From a virus: DNA of 31,489 nt. A program made the translations under genes and the position numbers. The notes beneath the pieces were generated by a model that did not search any database, had not been told where the DNA came from, and worked only from the letters and a program-made list of their open reading frames with translations. The first letter of the stretch is position 1; every line of letters begins with the position of its first letter. Positions 6,302-14,743 of the stretch are shown here, in pieces. Location of the stretch: positions 1 through 31,489 of the IMG/VR virus record IMGVR_UViG_3300013103_000035. One strand, given 5' to 3'.

Positions 6302-7598
6302 GAAAGCCTATATCTACGCCGAGAACGAGATAGAGCGCTTTCTGTCTGAAGAGGTCTTTGAAAATCCTGATGACCTCGTGAGACGATATGGCGATTACTC
6401 TGTTTACCAGGAGATGGTGAAGGATAGTGTTGTGGATGCCGCCGTGTCTCGCTTAGTTCTGACGGCCGTTCCTAAGAGGTGGCGCGTAACGACACCGGAC
6501 GGAAAACAGAACAGAGTTACCCGATTCTGTGAGGATGCTCTCTCGGATATGGAGAGGTCTCTTGCAGATGCCGCCCGTGAGCTGGTTTTCTCTGCTGTTG
6601 TCTGTGGTGTGGGGTTTGCCGAAATAGGGATAGCACCACCCCTACGGGTGCTCGATTTGAAAGTTCTCGACCCAAAGAACGTTCGCTACGAACGGGATAA
6701 ATATGGGGTTGTTACAAACCTACGGTTTAGAAATGCTGATGGCGAATGGACTCCTCTGAATCCTTACAAATTTTTAGTGATGGTAAGAAATAGAAGGTTC
6801 AATAACCTGTACGGAGTCAGCGATCTACGGTCAGCATATCTTCCTTATCGCGTTAAGGGCATTCTTCAGAAGGCAAGGGCTCTATATTTGGAGAAGTTTG
6901 CCCATCCCCCGCTGTTTGCCTATTTGCCTCCATCAATGAAGGCACAATCCAGCGAGGCTGGGCGAATTAGAACACTCCTTGAGAATCTACGAAAGCGACA
7001 AGTGCTAACTATTCCTGCTGATGTCAGGATAGGATTTATGGAGGTGGTGCGTGCAGAGCGAAACGAATTTGAGAGCGCAATGAACGCGTTGTCGAATGAA
7101 ATTAGAACTGGAATTCTTACTGCCTTTCTAATGGCAGGGGAGGGCCTGTCTAGCACTAGCCGATCGGCAGCAGAACTCCATGAGGCTTCCGCGATGGTTA
7201 AAATCCTCACCGTCCGAGAGCAGATTGAGGATGTGCTATCGAGGCAGCTTCTATATCGCATAGCTGCTTATCGGTACGGGAAGCGAGAGGCCGAATCTGC
7301 CCGGCCCACCTTGGAATTCATTGCCCGGCCCACTGCTAATCCTCAAGAGCTAGCTAATACTATTTTAGCTCTGAAGGAGGCTGGCTATAAGACCGACGTT
7401 AAGTATCTATCCGATCGGTTTGGAATGCCATTGGAGGACGATGAGATTGATACGGGTGCGGACGTTGGCACCTACGATCCGAAACAACAGATAAAGGACA
7501 GACGCCGTTACATCCCCTGGTCTCAGAGAAAGGGAAGCCAAGAGGTAACTAGCGGCAAGGGGAAAGAGGCGCCAGTGGCTGAGGTCGTGCCCGTCTAG
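6237..7598 (+). CDS. Portal protein, Mu gp29-like (DUF935 type)
   Basis: The 453-aa protein has the features of the Mu gp29 portal family: an N-terminal region that opens WKYLPFWKRK, the conserved VSRLVLTAVPKRWRV segment (71-85), a core containing VLDPKNVRYERDKYG, and the late helices ending with the IAAYRYGKR stretch before a polar tail. It would form the dodecameric ring at one capsid vertex through which DNA passes. Its start lies inside the terminase gene (65-bp overlap), with AAGGA about 12 bases upstream. The Mu gp30 (MuF) minor head gene that usually follows is absent; the protease gene comes next. Confidence 0.85.
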   Translation: MTFWKYLPFWKRKEPDKGSLPKKAYIYAENEIERFLSEEVFENPDDLVRRYGDYSVYQEMVKDSVVDAAVSRLVLTAVPKRWRVTTPDGKQNRVTRFCEDALSDMERSLADAARELVFSAVVCGVGFAEIGIAPPLRVLDLKVLDPKNVRYERDKYGVVTNLRFRNADGEWTPLNPYKFLVMVRNRRFNNLYGVSDLRSAYLPYRVKGILQKARALYLEKFAHPPLFAYLPPSMKAQSSEAGRIRTLLENLRKRQVLTIPADVRIGFMEVVRAERNEFESAMNALSNEIRTGILTAFLMAGEGLSSTSRSAAELHEASAMVKILTVREQIEDVLSRQLLYRIAAYRYGKREAESARPTLEFIARPTANPQELANTILALKEAGYKTDVKYLSDRFGMPLEDDEIDTGADVGTYDPKQQIKDRRRYIPWSQRKGSQEVTSGKGKEAPVAEVVPV

Positions 7599-7620
7599 GC
7601 CATGAGGTAGTGAGGAACCG

Positions 7621-9429
7621 ATGCCGGAGGAAACGAAAGATTACATACGGTTGCCTACTAAGCAGTCTCGTGGGTTCAAGCCGGTTAGATATAGATATGG
7701 AAAGCCATTTTCTAATGGTGTGCGACCGCTATTTGGTATCAATAGTGAGGGTAAGACAGTGATTGTTACGTTGCTATTTCCGAAGGATAAGTTCGATTGG
7801 GAATCTGCAAGAAAGTGGAAGGAGAGCCATAACTTCGCAGAAGCCGATATCGAACTTGTCGATTCAATAAATAGCGTCCAAATCCTCGAGCTTGACCATG
7901 CATCAGAGAGGTTTTCGGATAAGCCGTGGGATGCAAATGCCGTCCGTTGGAAATTAGGTAAGGACGGCTTCCTATGGGCAAAAGGCGATAATCGTTCCGA
8001 CTGGAAATTCCCCTACAAGTTTCTGGATGGGACAATATCGACAAAAGCCGTTGCAGCTGCAAAGAGGATGTTACTGGGCGCGCGGTCGGGGAAGAATCTC
8101 GTTAATAAGTATCCCGGCGTACTGGAGCGCGTTAATGCTCTCTTGAAAGCAATTGCAAAATGGCGTGCTTCTCAGAATCACAGCGAGCGCATTGCATCTC
8201 CGCTGGAATACGCCGAATTCAAGGGAGAGAAAATCTTCCGAGAGGGAATCTTCACGTCCGCTGAGGGTATCACGCGCGAATGGACATCAGAGGATATCGA
8301 CACCATTATAGCCAATCATGTCGCGTTTGGGATTGAACCTAATGTTACTACGGGAGATCATTCGCGAACTGGTAAAGGCAAAGTCGGTATTGCTACTAAT
8401 CTGCGGAGAGACCCGGATGATCCGAGATGGATCGTAGCGGACATCTACGTTCCCGACGAGTACGCTAAATATGTCGGATGGGAGAAAGCGTTTTCTCGTC
8501 CGAGCGTTTCAATAGTCCCCGACCTGACAATCGATGGGGTCAGCTACGGCCCTGCAATCAAGTCGGTTACGCTATTGGGCGATCTCTGCCCGGCTATACC
8601 AGACATCCCACATATCGGGAAGGAAATAAGCTGGAATCCGCCTGAACAGAGGCCTGAGCTCCAAGCTTATTTCTCTGAGGACAAAAACAAAGACAAGAAC
8701 TATAGTATGTCAGTTTCAGCATTTAACGTAGAGGACAAGAGGATGCCATCTAACACGGAAACAAACAAGTCAACTTCTGCTACGACAACCGAAGCGGCTA
8801 AGGCCAACCATGCAAGTGGAGACGAGAGTACTCCTGCCGTGGAGAAGCTTGAGCAACAGTTTGCTGAGGCAGTGCGTCAGAATGAGCAGCTCCAAGCGCT
8901 ATTAAAGAAGCGCGAGGAGGAGATGAAGAAGCGGGATGCGCTGCTGATTCAGAATGCTCGCAAACTGGCGGAGATTGAAGTTGATACGTTCTGTGAAGAC
9001 ATGATAAACAAGGGCGTCGCTACGTGTATCGTTGAGGCAGCCCGCCCAATCCTTCTCGCTACCTCCTATCCTGACACTAATACCGTCAACTTTAGTGAGA
9101 AGGAGAAGGGCCTGTCTTTTGCAGATGCGTTCAAGAAATTCATCTCCGTTCTGATTGAGAACAAGGCCAATGCTTTCGTTGATTTCAGCGAGCAGGCCGA
9201 TCAGAAGCAAGCGGGTTCCCCCGGTGAGGAGGCCGGCGCTGCTGCCGATTCTGGTGGAGCTAAGGCTTCCGCAGCCGACATAGAGGTAAGTCTCTCTGGG
9301 GCTGATAGAGAGCTGCTGGATGGTATTTCCGCAGCTACGGCGGGGGACGGTATTAAGATCACCGAAGAGGATATAAAGGCTTTGCAGAGCGGGAAGCTCG
9401 AAGCCTCGTTTGTGTCTAGCGTAAAATAG
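7621..9429 (+). CDS. Head maturation protease fused to scaffold, Mu I/Z-like
   Basis: The 602-aa protein reads as three parts. Residues 1-185 resemble a domain often found before phage head proteases (FPKDKFDWESARKWKESH, then a segment ending KAVAAAKRMLLGARSG). Residues about 196-350 look like the Mu I-type protease, with GDHSRTGKG (His in GDHS) and FSRPSVSI as likely catalytic His and Ser. Residues from about 375 on are a low-complexity linker, a coiled coil (VEKLEQQFAEAVRQNEQLQA) and an acidic Ala/Ser tail, as in scaffolds. It would shape the prohead and then cleave itself. The ATG at 7621 follows GAGG. An internal in-frame ATG at 8743 has its own ribosome site and could yield scaffold alone. 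Confidence 0.85.
   Translation: MPEETKDYIRLPTKQSRGFKPVRYRYGKPFSNGVRPLFGINSEGKTVIVTLLFPKDKFDWESARKWKESHNFAEADIELVDSINSVQILELDHASERFSDKPWDANAVRWKLGKDGFLWAKGDNRSDWKFPYKFLDGTISTKAVAAAKRMLLGARSGKNLVNKYPGVLERVNALLKAIAKWRASQNHSERIASPLEYAEFKGEKIFREGIFTSAEGITREWTSEDIDTIIANHVAFGIEPNVTTGDHSRTGKGKVGIATNLRRDPDDPRWIVADIYVPDEYAKYVGWEKAFSRPSVSIVPDLTIDGVSYGPAIKSVTLLGDLCPAIPDIPHIGKEISWNPPEQRPELQAYFSEDKNKDKNYSMSVSAFNVEDKRMPSNTETNKSTSATTTEAAKANHASGDESTPAVEKLEQQFAEAVRQNEQLQALLKKREEEMKKRDALLIQNARKLAEIEVDTFCEDMINKGVATCIVEAARPILLATSYPDTNTVNFSEKEKGLSFADAFKKFISVLIENKANAFVDFSEQADQKQAGSPGEEAGAAADSGGAKASAADIEVSLSGADRELLDGISAATAGDGIKITEEDIKALQSGKLEASFVSSVK
8743..9429 (+). CDS. Possible nested scaffold protein from an internal start
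   Basis: The in-frame ATG at 8743 (residue 375 of the fusion) is preceded by GAGG eight bases upstream, and a second AGAGG abuts it. Translation from here would give about 228 aa: the Ser/Thr/Asn-rich linker, the coiled coil and the acidic tail, without the protease. Nested scaffolds of this kind are known from lambda (Nu3 within C) and Mu (Z within I). Whether this start is used is inference from the ribosome site and the domain boundary. Confidence 0.45.
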   Translation: MPSNTETNKSTSATTTEAAKANHASGDESTPAVEKLEQQFAEAVRQNEQLQALLKKREEEMKKRDALLIQNARKLAEIEVDTFCEDMINKGVATCIVEAARPILLATSYPDTNTVNFSEKEKGLSFADAFKKFISVLIENKANAFVDFSEQADQKQAGSPGEEAGAAADSGGAKASAADIEVSLSGADRELLDGISAATAGDGIKITEEDIKALQSGKLEASFVSSVK

Positions 9430-9441
9430 TAGGAGGAACAA

Positions 9442-9915
9442 ATGCCTGATCCTGGAGAGCTCTTTGGCGCTGCGAATAGGACGTATTCGAGCCGAAGAAA
9501 GACTGGAGAGGTAATCACGTGTTCTGTTGCAGATGGGGAGACCATCTATAAGGGCACGCTGGTTTGTTATGAGTACGACGGTGGCCTCACCGGCTACGTC
9601 GTCCCGGCTTCTGACACCGCGGATTACAAGTTCGCCGGTGTCGCAATGGAGACCTGCGAAAACACCAGTTCCGCTCTCCATCGTCGAGATGAGATAAACC
9701 TGTGGCAAACGGGTGATTTTCTGTTCGAGATGGATGTTGGCCCGGACACTGGTGGCGCTTGGGCCGCCCTGTTGAAGACGGCGGTCTATATTGTGAATGA
9801 CAAGACTGTCGATGTTGTTGCAAACACCACGAATGATATTCTGTGTGGTTACATAACGAAAGTGGAAGATGAGAACCACGTGTGGGTTCGCATCGATTCC
9901 GCTACGTATAAATAA
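9442..9915 (+). CDS. Capsid decoration-like protein (157 aa)
   Basis: A small beta-rich protein encoded between scaffold and major capsid, the usual position of a head decoration protein. The pattern of GETIYKGTLVCYEYDGG, a VVPASDTADYKFAGVAM segment and a GDFLFEMDVG strand resembles the DUF2190-like decoration fold. It would bind the capsid shell after expansion and stabilise it. The ATG follows AGGAGG at ideal spacing. No catalytic motif is seen. The family assignment is by overall look and position. Confidence 0.6.
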   Translation: MPDPGELFGAANRTYSSRRKTGEVITCSVADGETIYKGTLVCYEYDGGLTGYVVPASDTADYKFAGVAMETCENTSSALHRRDEINLWQTGDFLFEMDVGPDTGGAWAALLKTAVYIVNDKTVDVVANTTNDILCGYITKVEDENHVWVRIDSATYK

Positions 9916-9937
9916 GAAGGGAAGCTAGGAGGCGAAT

Positions 9938-10873
9938 ATGGGTTTTGGAACCGGCGATCTGCCGAAACTCACGGCCCCGGCACTGAACACCCTATTTATC
10001 AAGACGTTCAACAAGTTCGCTGATGCTACTAAGTGGAAGCAGTATTGTCAGGTTCTCCCGTCAAGTAGTCAGTATGAGGACTACGCCTGGTTTGCAGAGC
10101 AGATCGTAGTGCGGGAGTTCAAGGATTCCAGACAGCTCAGCGATTTTGGGGAGCTGAGATTCCAAGCCGAGAACATTAAGTTTGAGGCTACGATCCAGAT
10201 TCCTCAAGACTTGATTGACGATGCTAAGTATGGTGTCATAGGTCAGTTGATCCGCCAGCTTGCTATCAAGATGGCGCGCGATCCTGACAAGAGGGCCACT
10301 AATCTTCTGAAGGCCGCGCATACCACTACTTGCTACGACGGGACTTACTGGTGCGGCACTGCCCACCCCGGCGTAGATGGCGGCCCAACCATCTCCAACT
10401 ATACTACGTCCGGCTTTGGCCCCGATGCGCTGAAGGAGGCGCTGAAGAGGCTTACGACTTGGCCGGATAGGACCGGTGAGATTTACGACGTTAACCCTAA
10501 CCTGTTGATCGTTGGCCGCGACGACGAGTTCACTGCTAGGCGGTGGCTTTCGTCCCAGACTATCGTTACTGGGAACACCGCGGAGATTCCATCGCAAAAC
10601 ATTTACTCCCAGCTTGGGATAAAGCTGCTGGTTCTCAACCAGCTGACAGCTGGGCAGTGGTTCCTGATGGATACCGGGTTTGGGATTATGCCGATTATCT
10701 TCCAACAGCGCCAGAAGATAACAACGGGATTCGTCCCCGGCCCCGGTCGAGCGGATGAGGGTGGCGACGCTTTCACGTTCATGCACGACTGCAAGATTTT
10801 TGGCGCTAAGTATCGTGGCGTTATGGTTCCCACTCACCCATACCTAATCTACATGGGCGAGCCGGGGGACTAA
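9938..10873 (+). CDS. Major capsid protein, Mu gpT-like
   Basis: At 311 aa this matches the length of the Mu T major head subunit. Family-like features include an N-terminal segment with LNTLFIKTFNKF, the DLIDDAKYGVIGQLIRQLA helix, a CYDGTYWCGTAHPGVDGG segment (Mu-type proteins have a similar FFDTDHP stretch here) and a C-terminal segment GAKYRGVMVPTHPYLIYMG. It assembles the icosahedral shell on the scaffold encoded just upstream. Strong GGAGG-type ribosome site (AGGAGGCGAAT), as expected for the most abundant virion protein. Confidence 0.85.
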   Translation: MGFGTGDLPKLTAPALNTLFIKTFNKFADATKWKQYCQVLPSSSQYEDYAWFAEQIVVREFKDSRQLSDFGELRFQAENIKFEATIQIPQDLIDDAKYGVIGQLIRQLAIKMARDPDKRATNLLKAAHTTTCYDGTYWCGTAHPGVDGGPTISNYTTSGFGPDALKEALKRLTTWPDRTGEIYDVNPNLLIVGRDDEFTARRWLSSQTIVTGNTAEIPSQNIYSQLGIKLLVLNQLTAGQWFLMDTGFGIMPIIFQQRQKITTGFVPGPGRADEGGDAFTFMHDCKIFGAKYRGVMVPTHPYLIYMGEPGD

Positions 10874-10919
10874 TCTGAAAAAGAGAAACACTATGTATAA
10901 CGTTGAGAGTAGAGGAAAA

Positions 10920-11696
10920 ATGGATATGAGCAAGTTTGCAGTGCTGACCTCCATTGCGGGTCTAGTGCTCCTTCTGGTGTTGTCCTCTGCGTTTGCGGAG
11001 AATTTCACCGTATGGAAGGATGCCGTTGTCTGTGGTGCGGCTCACACTACGCTCAGTGAAGCCCTCGACTACACCGATACTGGTGCCACGTCAGTTGGTA
11101 GCGCGGATGTTCTCGCCGATTACGGATGGGTTATTATCGAAGAGGGCACTACCGACGCTACCTATAGGGTTGGGACGGAGATTGTCTATTACAACCGCAA
11201 GGATGATACCTCCGATCAGATATGGATCACCCGGCGCGGTGAGTTTGCCACCGCTGCGAATCGGCATAATATCGGTTCGTATGTCTATCAGGTGGCCGTT
11301 AGCGACATCTTCGTCAACGATAAGGGGACCGGGTTCTCCTTTTTCCTGGACATCTGTGGAGTTCAGGCTGACCATACGTCTACAGTTGCTAGCGTCTCCA
11401 TACTGGCTTTCGCTGCAACCGTCTGGCCGCCGGACGACACTTTCCCGACTAGCCCAGCCCCTCAGACGTGGTTTAAGATAGATGATACTAGTGGAAAGTT
11501 TACAAATGGGGTTTATGCGTTCGATGTAGATAACTATACTGCATCGATCCCCTGCGATAGCATTTGGGCATATTTCAATACGCCTAATGCAAAGGCTTTC
11601 CGCTTTATCGCTATCCCAACTACTTGTCAGGAGAGTGGCTTTGCGCAGGACGCCGACCACTATATTGTCTTGAATGGCCAAGTTTGGCAGAAATAA
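10920..11696 (+). CDS. Signal-peptide protein within the head operon (258 aa)
   Basis: The protein starts with a textbook secretion signal: MDMSK, a hydrophobic core over about residues 6-21, and a likely signal-peptidase I site after SAFA (cleavage before ENFTVW). The mature part is beta-rich, with a TEIVYYNRKDDTSDQIWITR segment followed by REGEFATAANRH-like text, a pattern seen in short repeats of phage structural proteins. I chose the ATG at 10920, which has AGAGG four bases upstream; an in-frame ATG at 10893 lacks a ribosome site. Capsid genes do not normally encode exported proteins, so it could act at the cell surface or periplasm, or be a membrane-tethered head component. Function unknown. 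Confidence 0.7.
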   Translation: MDMSKFAVLTSIAGLVLLLVLSSAFAENFTVWKDAVVCGAAHTTLSEALDYTDTGATSVGSADVLADYGWVIIEEGTTDATYRVGTEIVYYNRKDDTSDQIWITRRGEFATAANRHNIGSYVYQVAVSDIFVNDKGTGFSFFLDICGVQADHTSTVASVSILAFAATVWPPDDTFPTSPAPQTWFKIDDTSGKFTNGVYAFDVDNYTASIPCDSIWAYFNTPNAKAFRFIAIPTTCQESGFAQDADHYIVLNGQVWQK

Positions 11697-11708
11697 CAGA
11701 GGTTTGTA

Positions 11709-12641
11709 ATGAGTATACAGATCAGCTACTCGTACTATCGAGCAAGTGATGACACGTTACAGACCAAGACGATATCCGTTGATCTCGTTGAGAAGGACTT
11801 ACCGAGTTCCGGGACGCCTCAGAAAGAGTACGTTCTCAAAGGGACAGCTGGCGGAACGACTTCGTATGAGCGAAATGTAACCAACCTGATAACCGACGTC
11901 ATCGAGGGCGGATGCTATCGCCCGCGGACGGTCGTAGCGGGCGGGGCGGTTGACAGTCAGATTGGCGCGGCAGATACTACCGTGAAAGTCAATGTTGACG
12001 TTACGCCTGTCGTTGGCGATGTGGTTGTGTTCGCTCATGACTTCAACTTCGATTCCAACAGCGCGGTAATCCTCCGCGAGATAACTAATGTATCCGGCTC
12101 GTCCAATCCGTTCACGCTCACTATTACCGCTACTGGTGTTCAATATGAGTGCGGAGAGCCAGTGTGGATCATACGAAAGGATGACCACTACGACATCCTG
12201 AAGCACTCTCTGAGCTACAACATGAGAACGCCTGGTATCGGTATCCAGCTGCAGCGCCCCAGTGCGCTCAGTGGGGTAACTTGGAACGACACGACTAAGA
12301 AGCTAGAATGGACGTTGTCAACCGATCCGCGTGTCGTCCAAAACGGAAGCATTTGGGTGTATGCATCGGATACGCCGTTTGGTAGTGTAGAGGATTGGAG
12401 CAAAATCGCGAACATAGAGCCCGATGGTTGGGCCGCTGGAAGCGATACGACAACGGCGGCTACCATCACGACTAAAGGCGGTAAGAATAAGGGCACGGCG
12501 TTAGGGACGGGGACGAGGTATTTCCTCGCCTTGGCTTGTCTGAATAAGACGCTGGCCGAGTCTGACTGTACCGCTAATGGCGATATGTTGAATCCAATCT
12601 TGGGAGCGTGGCACGCTAGCTATAGTGCTAATGTAACCTAA
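11709..12641 (+). CDS. Putative structural protein (310 aa)
   Basis: I do not recognise this protein. It appears beta-rich, with Thr, Gly and Val throughout and little charge, and ends in a Thr/Gly-rich region (residues 245-275). A segment around residues 80-145 (VDSQIGAADTTVKVNVDVTP and following) resembles short beta domains seen in virion proteins. The ATG follows AGAGG at good spacing, 12 bp after the upstream gene. Between the capsid and connector genes, it may be a head fibre or second decoration protein. Confidence 0.6.
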   Translation: MSIQISYSYYRASDDTLQTKTISVDLVEKDLPSSGTPQKEYVLKGTAGGTTSYERNVTNLITDVIEGGCYRPRTVVAGGAVDSQIGAADTTVKVNVDVTPVVGDVVVFAHDFNFDSNSAVILREITNVSGSSNPFTLTITATGVQYECGEPVWIIRKDDHYDILKHSLSYNMRTPGIGIQLQRPSALSGVTWNDTTKKLEWTLSTDPRVVQNGSIWVYASDTPFGSVEDWSKIANIEPDGWAAGSDTTTAATITTKGGKNKGTALGTGTRYFLALACLNKTLAESDCTANGDMLNPILGAWHASYSANVT

Positions 12642-12657
12642 AGCGGAGCATTAGCAA

Positions 12658-13107
12658 ATGTTTTCGTCGGCGGATGATGTAAGACAACGCGCGGAACAGC
12701 TTACATCTGCGGACGATTGGAGCGTATCGAAAATAGAGGAGAGGATTCAGCGGGCGGATGCTGAGATAAAGCAAGTTTTGGCCGCCCGCTTTTCCTCTTA
12801 TTTTTCGTCGTGGGCGACACCTTCGACTACGCCCCCTAAGATAAAGAACATATCCGCAGACTGGGCCGCCGCACTTTGTCTTCTCGATGCATATGGGATA
12901 GATGCGCGCGCGTCAGATTATGCGCAGCTTTTAGAGGAACGGTGTAAAGCAGCACTGCAGCAGGTGCTGGATGATAATTTTCTCTACGGAGCTGATGGGA
13001 CGGTAATCTATGGCGGCGATCCCAGAATAGGCGTGTCTGATTTCAACTATGATGATTTAGATATCGACGAAGATGATGTCGATGTCTTCAGTGGCATAGT
13101 AGAGTAA
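12658..13107 (+). CDS. Head-tail connector, Mu gp36-like (DUF1320 type)
   Basis: The 149-aa protein matches the gp36/DUF1320 pattern: an N-terminal MFSSADDVRQRAEQLTSADDW segment, helices beginning KIEERIQRADAEIKQVLAARF, a central ISADWAAALCLLDAYG helix and a long helix to about residue 120, then an acidic tail (DDLDIDEDDVDVF). Proteins of this family sit under the portal and join head to tail. It lies where expected, between capsid and gpG-like genes. GGAG lies nine bases before the ATG. Confidence 0.75.
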   Translation: MFSSADDVRQRAEQLTSADDWSVSKIEERIQRADAEIKQVLAARFSSYFSSWATPSTTPPKIKNISADWAAALCLLDAYGIDARASDYAQLLEERCKAALQQVLDDNFLYGADGTVIYGGDPRIGVSDFNYDDLDIDEDDVDVFSGIVE

Positions 13108-13111
13108 CGTT

Positions 13112-13184
13112 GGGGGTGATGGGCACGACCGAGCAGGAAGGTTATTTACTGTTCAGCACTCCGGTTCAACTCCGGACACCTCCA
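13112..13184 (+). ncRNA. tRNA-like fold (T-arm and acceptor) in an intergenic gap
   Basis: Inside a 108-bp gap in an otherwise packed operon, TCCGG (13160-13164), the loop TTCAACT and CCGGA (13172-13176) form a textbook T-arm; the loop fits the TTCRANY consensus. The next seven bases, CACCTCC (13177-13183), pair with GGGGGTG (13112-13118) with a single G-U pair, and total length is 73, as in a tRNA without CCA. However, no normal D-arm or 5-bp anticodon stem can be drawn between them, and no CCA is encoded. It may be a decayed tRNA, a tRNA mimic or chance. Confidence 0.35.
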
Positions 13185-13215
13185 CGACAACTACACATCT
13201 ACCGAGGTTAGTGGT

Positions 13216-13743
13216 TTGGTCTTTGTGCAGCGAGCGGCATCTAAGGTAACATTTCACGGTCGCTGGATGGAAATTGCGTTGAAGTGGGCTGAACGAACGC
13301 TGGATGGGCAGTTCAGCGTGGAGATAGGAAACGCGTATCGTGGCTATGTGAACAGGAGTTTCCAGAGGGAAGCAGCCCCAACGTCGCCTAGTGCGACCAC
13401 TAGGACTAGATGGGCTCCTTTAATGGATTCTACTGTAAAGAAAAAGAAACGCCTTGGTGTTCGCGATCCTTCTCGTGTTCTGCATGAGACTGGCAAGCTG
13501 AAGAATAGCATTGTCATCCACCATCACAGGAAGACGATTACAATTGCCGCATCATGCCTAGACAGATATGGCAGAGAATATGCGGCAATTCCTCACACTG
13601 TTGGAGGGAGGGGTTTCCGCTCTCGCAAAGGTCAAATACAAAGACCATACCTGTACGTTCCGAGGGGATTCATAATAAACTTTCTGCTGAAAAAGCTTCA
13701 AGAAATGGGATGGACCGGGCTAACACTACATAGATACTGGTAG
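13216..13743 (+). CDS. Virion morphogenesis / tail completion protein, Mu gpG-like
   Basis: A basic 175-aa protein with an N-terminal helix including RWMEIALKWAERTL, a middle region LGVRDPSRVLHETGKLKNSIVI and a C-terminal segment with a YLYVPRGF stretch and final helix. The RxLxxTGxLxxSI pattern is typical of Mu G / phage virion morphogenesis proteins that help join tail to head. It has TTG as start codon, with GAGG eight bases upstream; the frame is open upstream to 13120 but has no other start. Position between the connector and terminator genes supports the call. Confidence 0.7.
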   Translation: MVFVQRAASKVTFHGRWMEIALKWAERTLDGQFSVEIGNAYRGYVNRSFQREAAPTSPSATTRTRWAPLMDSTVKKKKRLGVRDPSRVLHETGKLKNSIVIHHHRKTITIAASCLDRYGREYAAIPHTVGGRGFRSRKGQIQRPYLYVPRGFIINFLLKKLQEMGWTGLTLHRYW

Positions 13744-13755
13744 GCGAGATAGAAC

Positions 13756-14721
13756 GTGCGAAATCTGGAAATACTAGAAGCTATTGTAAACGAGCTAATC
13801 GGAGATAGCCGCGTAAATGCGATCGTTGGAGATCGTGTCTACATGGTGTCTGATTTCCAAGTGATGCTGCGCGCAAAGCCAACAATACAGGTGATGCCAG
13901 ATACAGTTAGTCGGGCGGACGAATACACCTGGCAGCATGTCTTTCGCATCGTAACCCATCTAGCCGATCCGACTAAAGTTCTGGAGGGCAGACAACTGAA
14001 GAAGATTCTCCAGCTGCGAGAGTCTATTATGAGCTGCCTCAAGCATTCAACCTTGAATAATCTCCTTACTGAGAAGGTTCAATTCTTGAGCGCAAGTGTT
14101 CAAAGTGTGGCGGCGGAGGACGTAAAACTCCAGCTGGACACGATGACCATTGCCTGTTTCGAGCCCTATAAGGACAATGACGATGATGTGGTGTTTACAA
14201 AGGAACAGGAGTTCTATATCGGTACCCCTAGCTACGGAACCGGGAACTATACAGACGTTACTGACTGGTCTCTGCTGAGTAAGCGAGTAGAGATGCAATT
14301 CAACTACGATGATTTCCCTCGTTATGAGGGTGGCCCGGGTGGCAATCTTCCTCTTCTGAAACAGCCCTTTACTAGACCTGGGCACACCGTTGCAGCTAAG
14401 GTATCGAAAGGAACCCTCGAGGTACTGGAAATGTTCCGTTGTATCGAGGATGACCAAGGGCAAGTGCGGCATTACATAACGCACCAGGAAAGCAGGGAAA
14501 TTCCTACCGTTGCTGGCCTATATCTGGTTCGCCTATCGGATGGTACGTATTGGAAGTCATATTTCCCTGTAATGCAGCCACTTCCCGAGGAGGATTCAGG
14601 AATTAGTCCCGATTCACCCATATTACTTATCAACTTTTTATCTCTTGTGGACGAGAATCAAATAGATGGTTGGCAGTATGGGTATTCTGTAATCGAGGCT
14701 AGTTCAACACCAAAACCGTAA
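13756..14721 (+). CDS. Tail terminator-like protein with a long C-terminal extension
   Basis: Residues 1-140 fit a Mu gp37 / tail-terminator-like domain: MRNLEILEAIVNELIGDSRV, then IVGDRVYMVSDF, paired strands and LQLDTMTIACFEP. Such proteins cap the tail tube and connect it to the head. Residues 141-321 are an additional, acidic, aromatic-rich region that I do not recognise; usual terminators are only about 130-180 aa. The start is GTG at 13756, 12 bp after the gpG-like gene, with a weak AGGCGAG upstream. The extension may be a fused second tail domain. Confidence 0.55.
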   Translation: MRNLEILEAIVNELIGDSRVNAIVGDRVYMVSDFQVMLRAKPTIQVMPDTVSRADEYTWQHVFRIVTHLADPTKVLEGRQLKKILQLRESIMSCLKHSTLNNLLTEKVQFLSASVQSVAAEDVKLQLDTMTIACFEPYKDNDDDVVFTKEQEFYIGTPSYGTGNYTDVTDWSLLSKRVEMQFNYDDFPRYEGGPGGNLPLLKQPFTRPGHTVAAKVSKGTLEVLEMFRCIEDDQGQVRHYITHQESREIPTVAGLYLVRLSDGTYWKSYFPVMQPLPEEDSGISPDSPILLINFLSLVDENQIDGWQYGYSVIEASSTPKP

Positions 14722-14743
14722 GATATAAAGTAGTGAGGTTAAA

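Noticed and set aside
8902-9879. Long minus-strand open frame (325 codons)
   Set aside because: It lies antisense to the well-supported scaffold and decoration genes, has no ribosome site or recognisable product, and its length follows from the codon bias of the real genes.
10061-10837. Minus-strand open frame of 258 codons
   Set aside because: Antisense shadow of the major capsid gene with no independent start signal.
13112-13184. A functional canonical tRNA
   Set aside because: Only acceptor and T-arm can be formed; no D-stem or 5-bp anticodon stem exists at the required positions and CCA is not encoded. Kept only as a tRNA-like feature.
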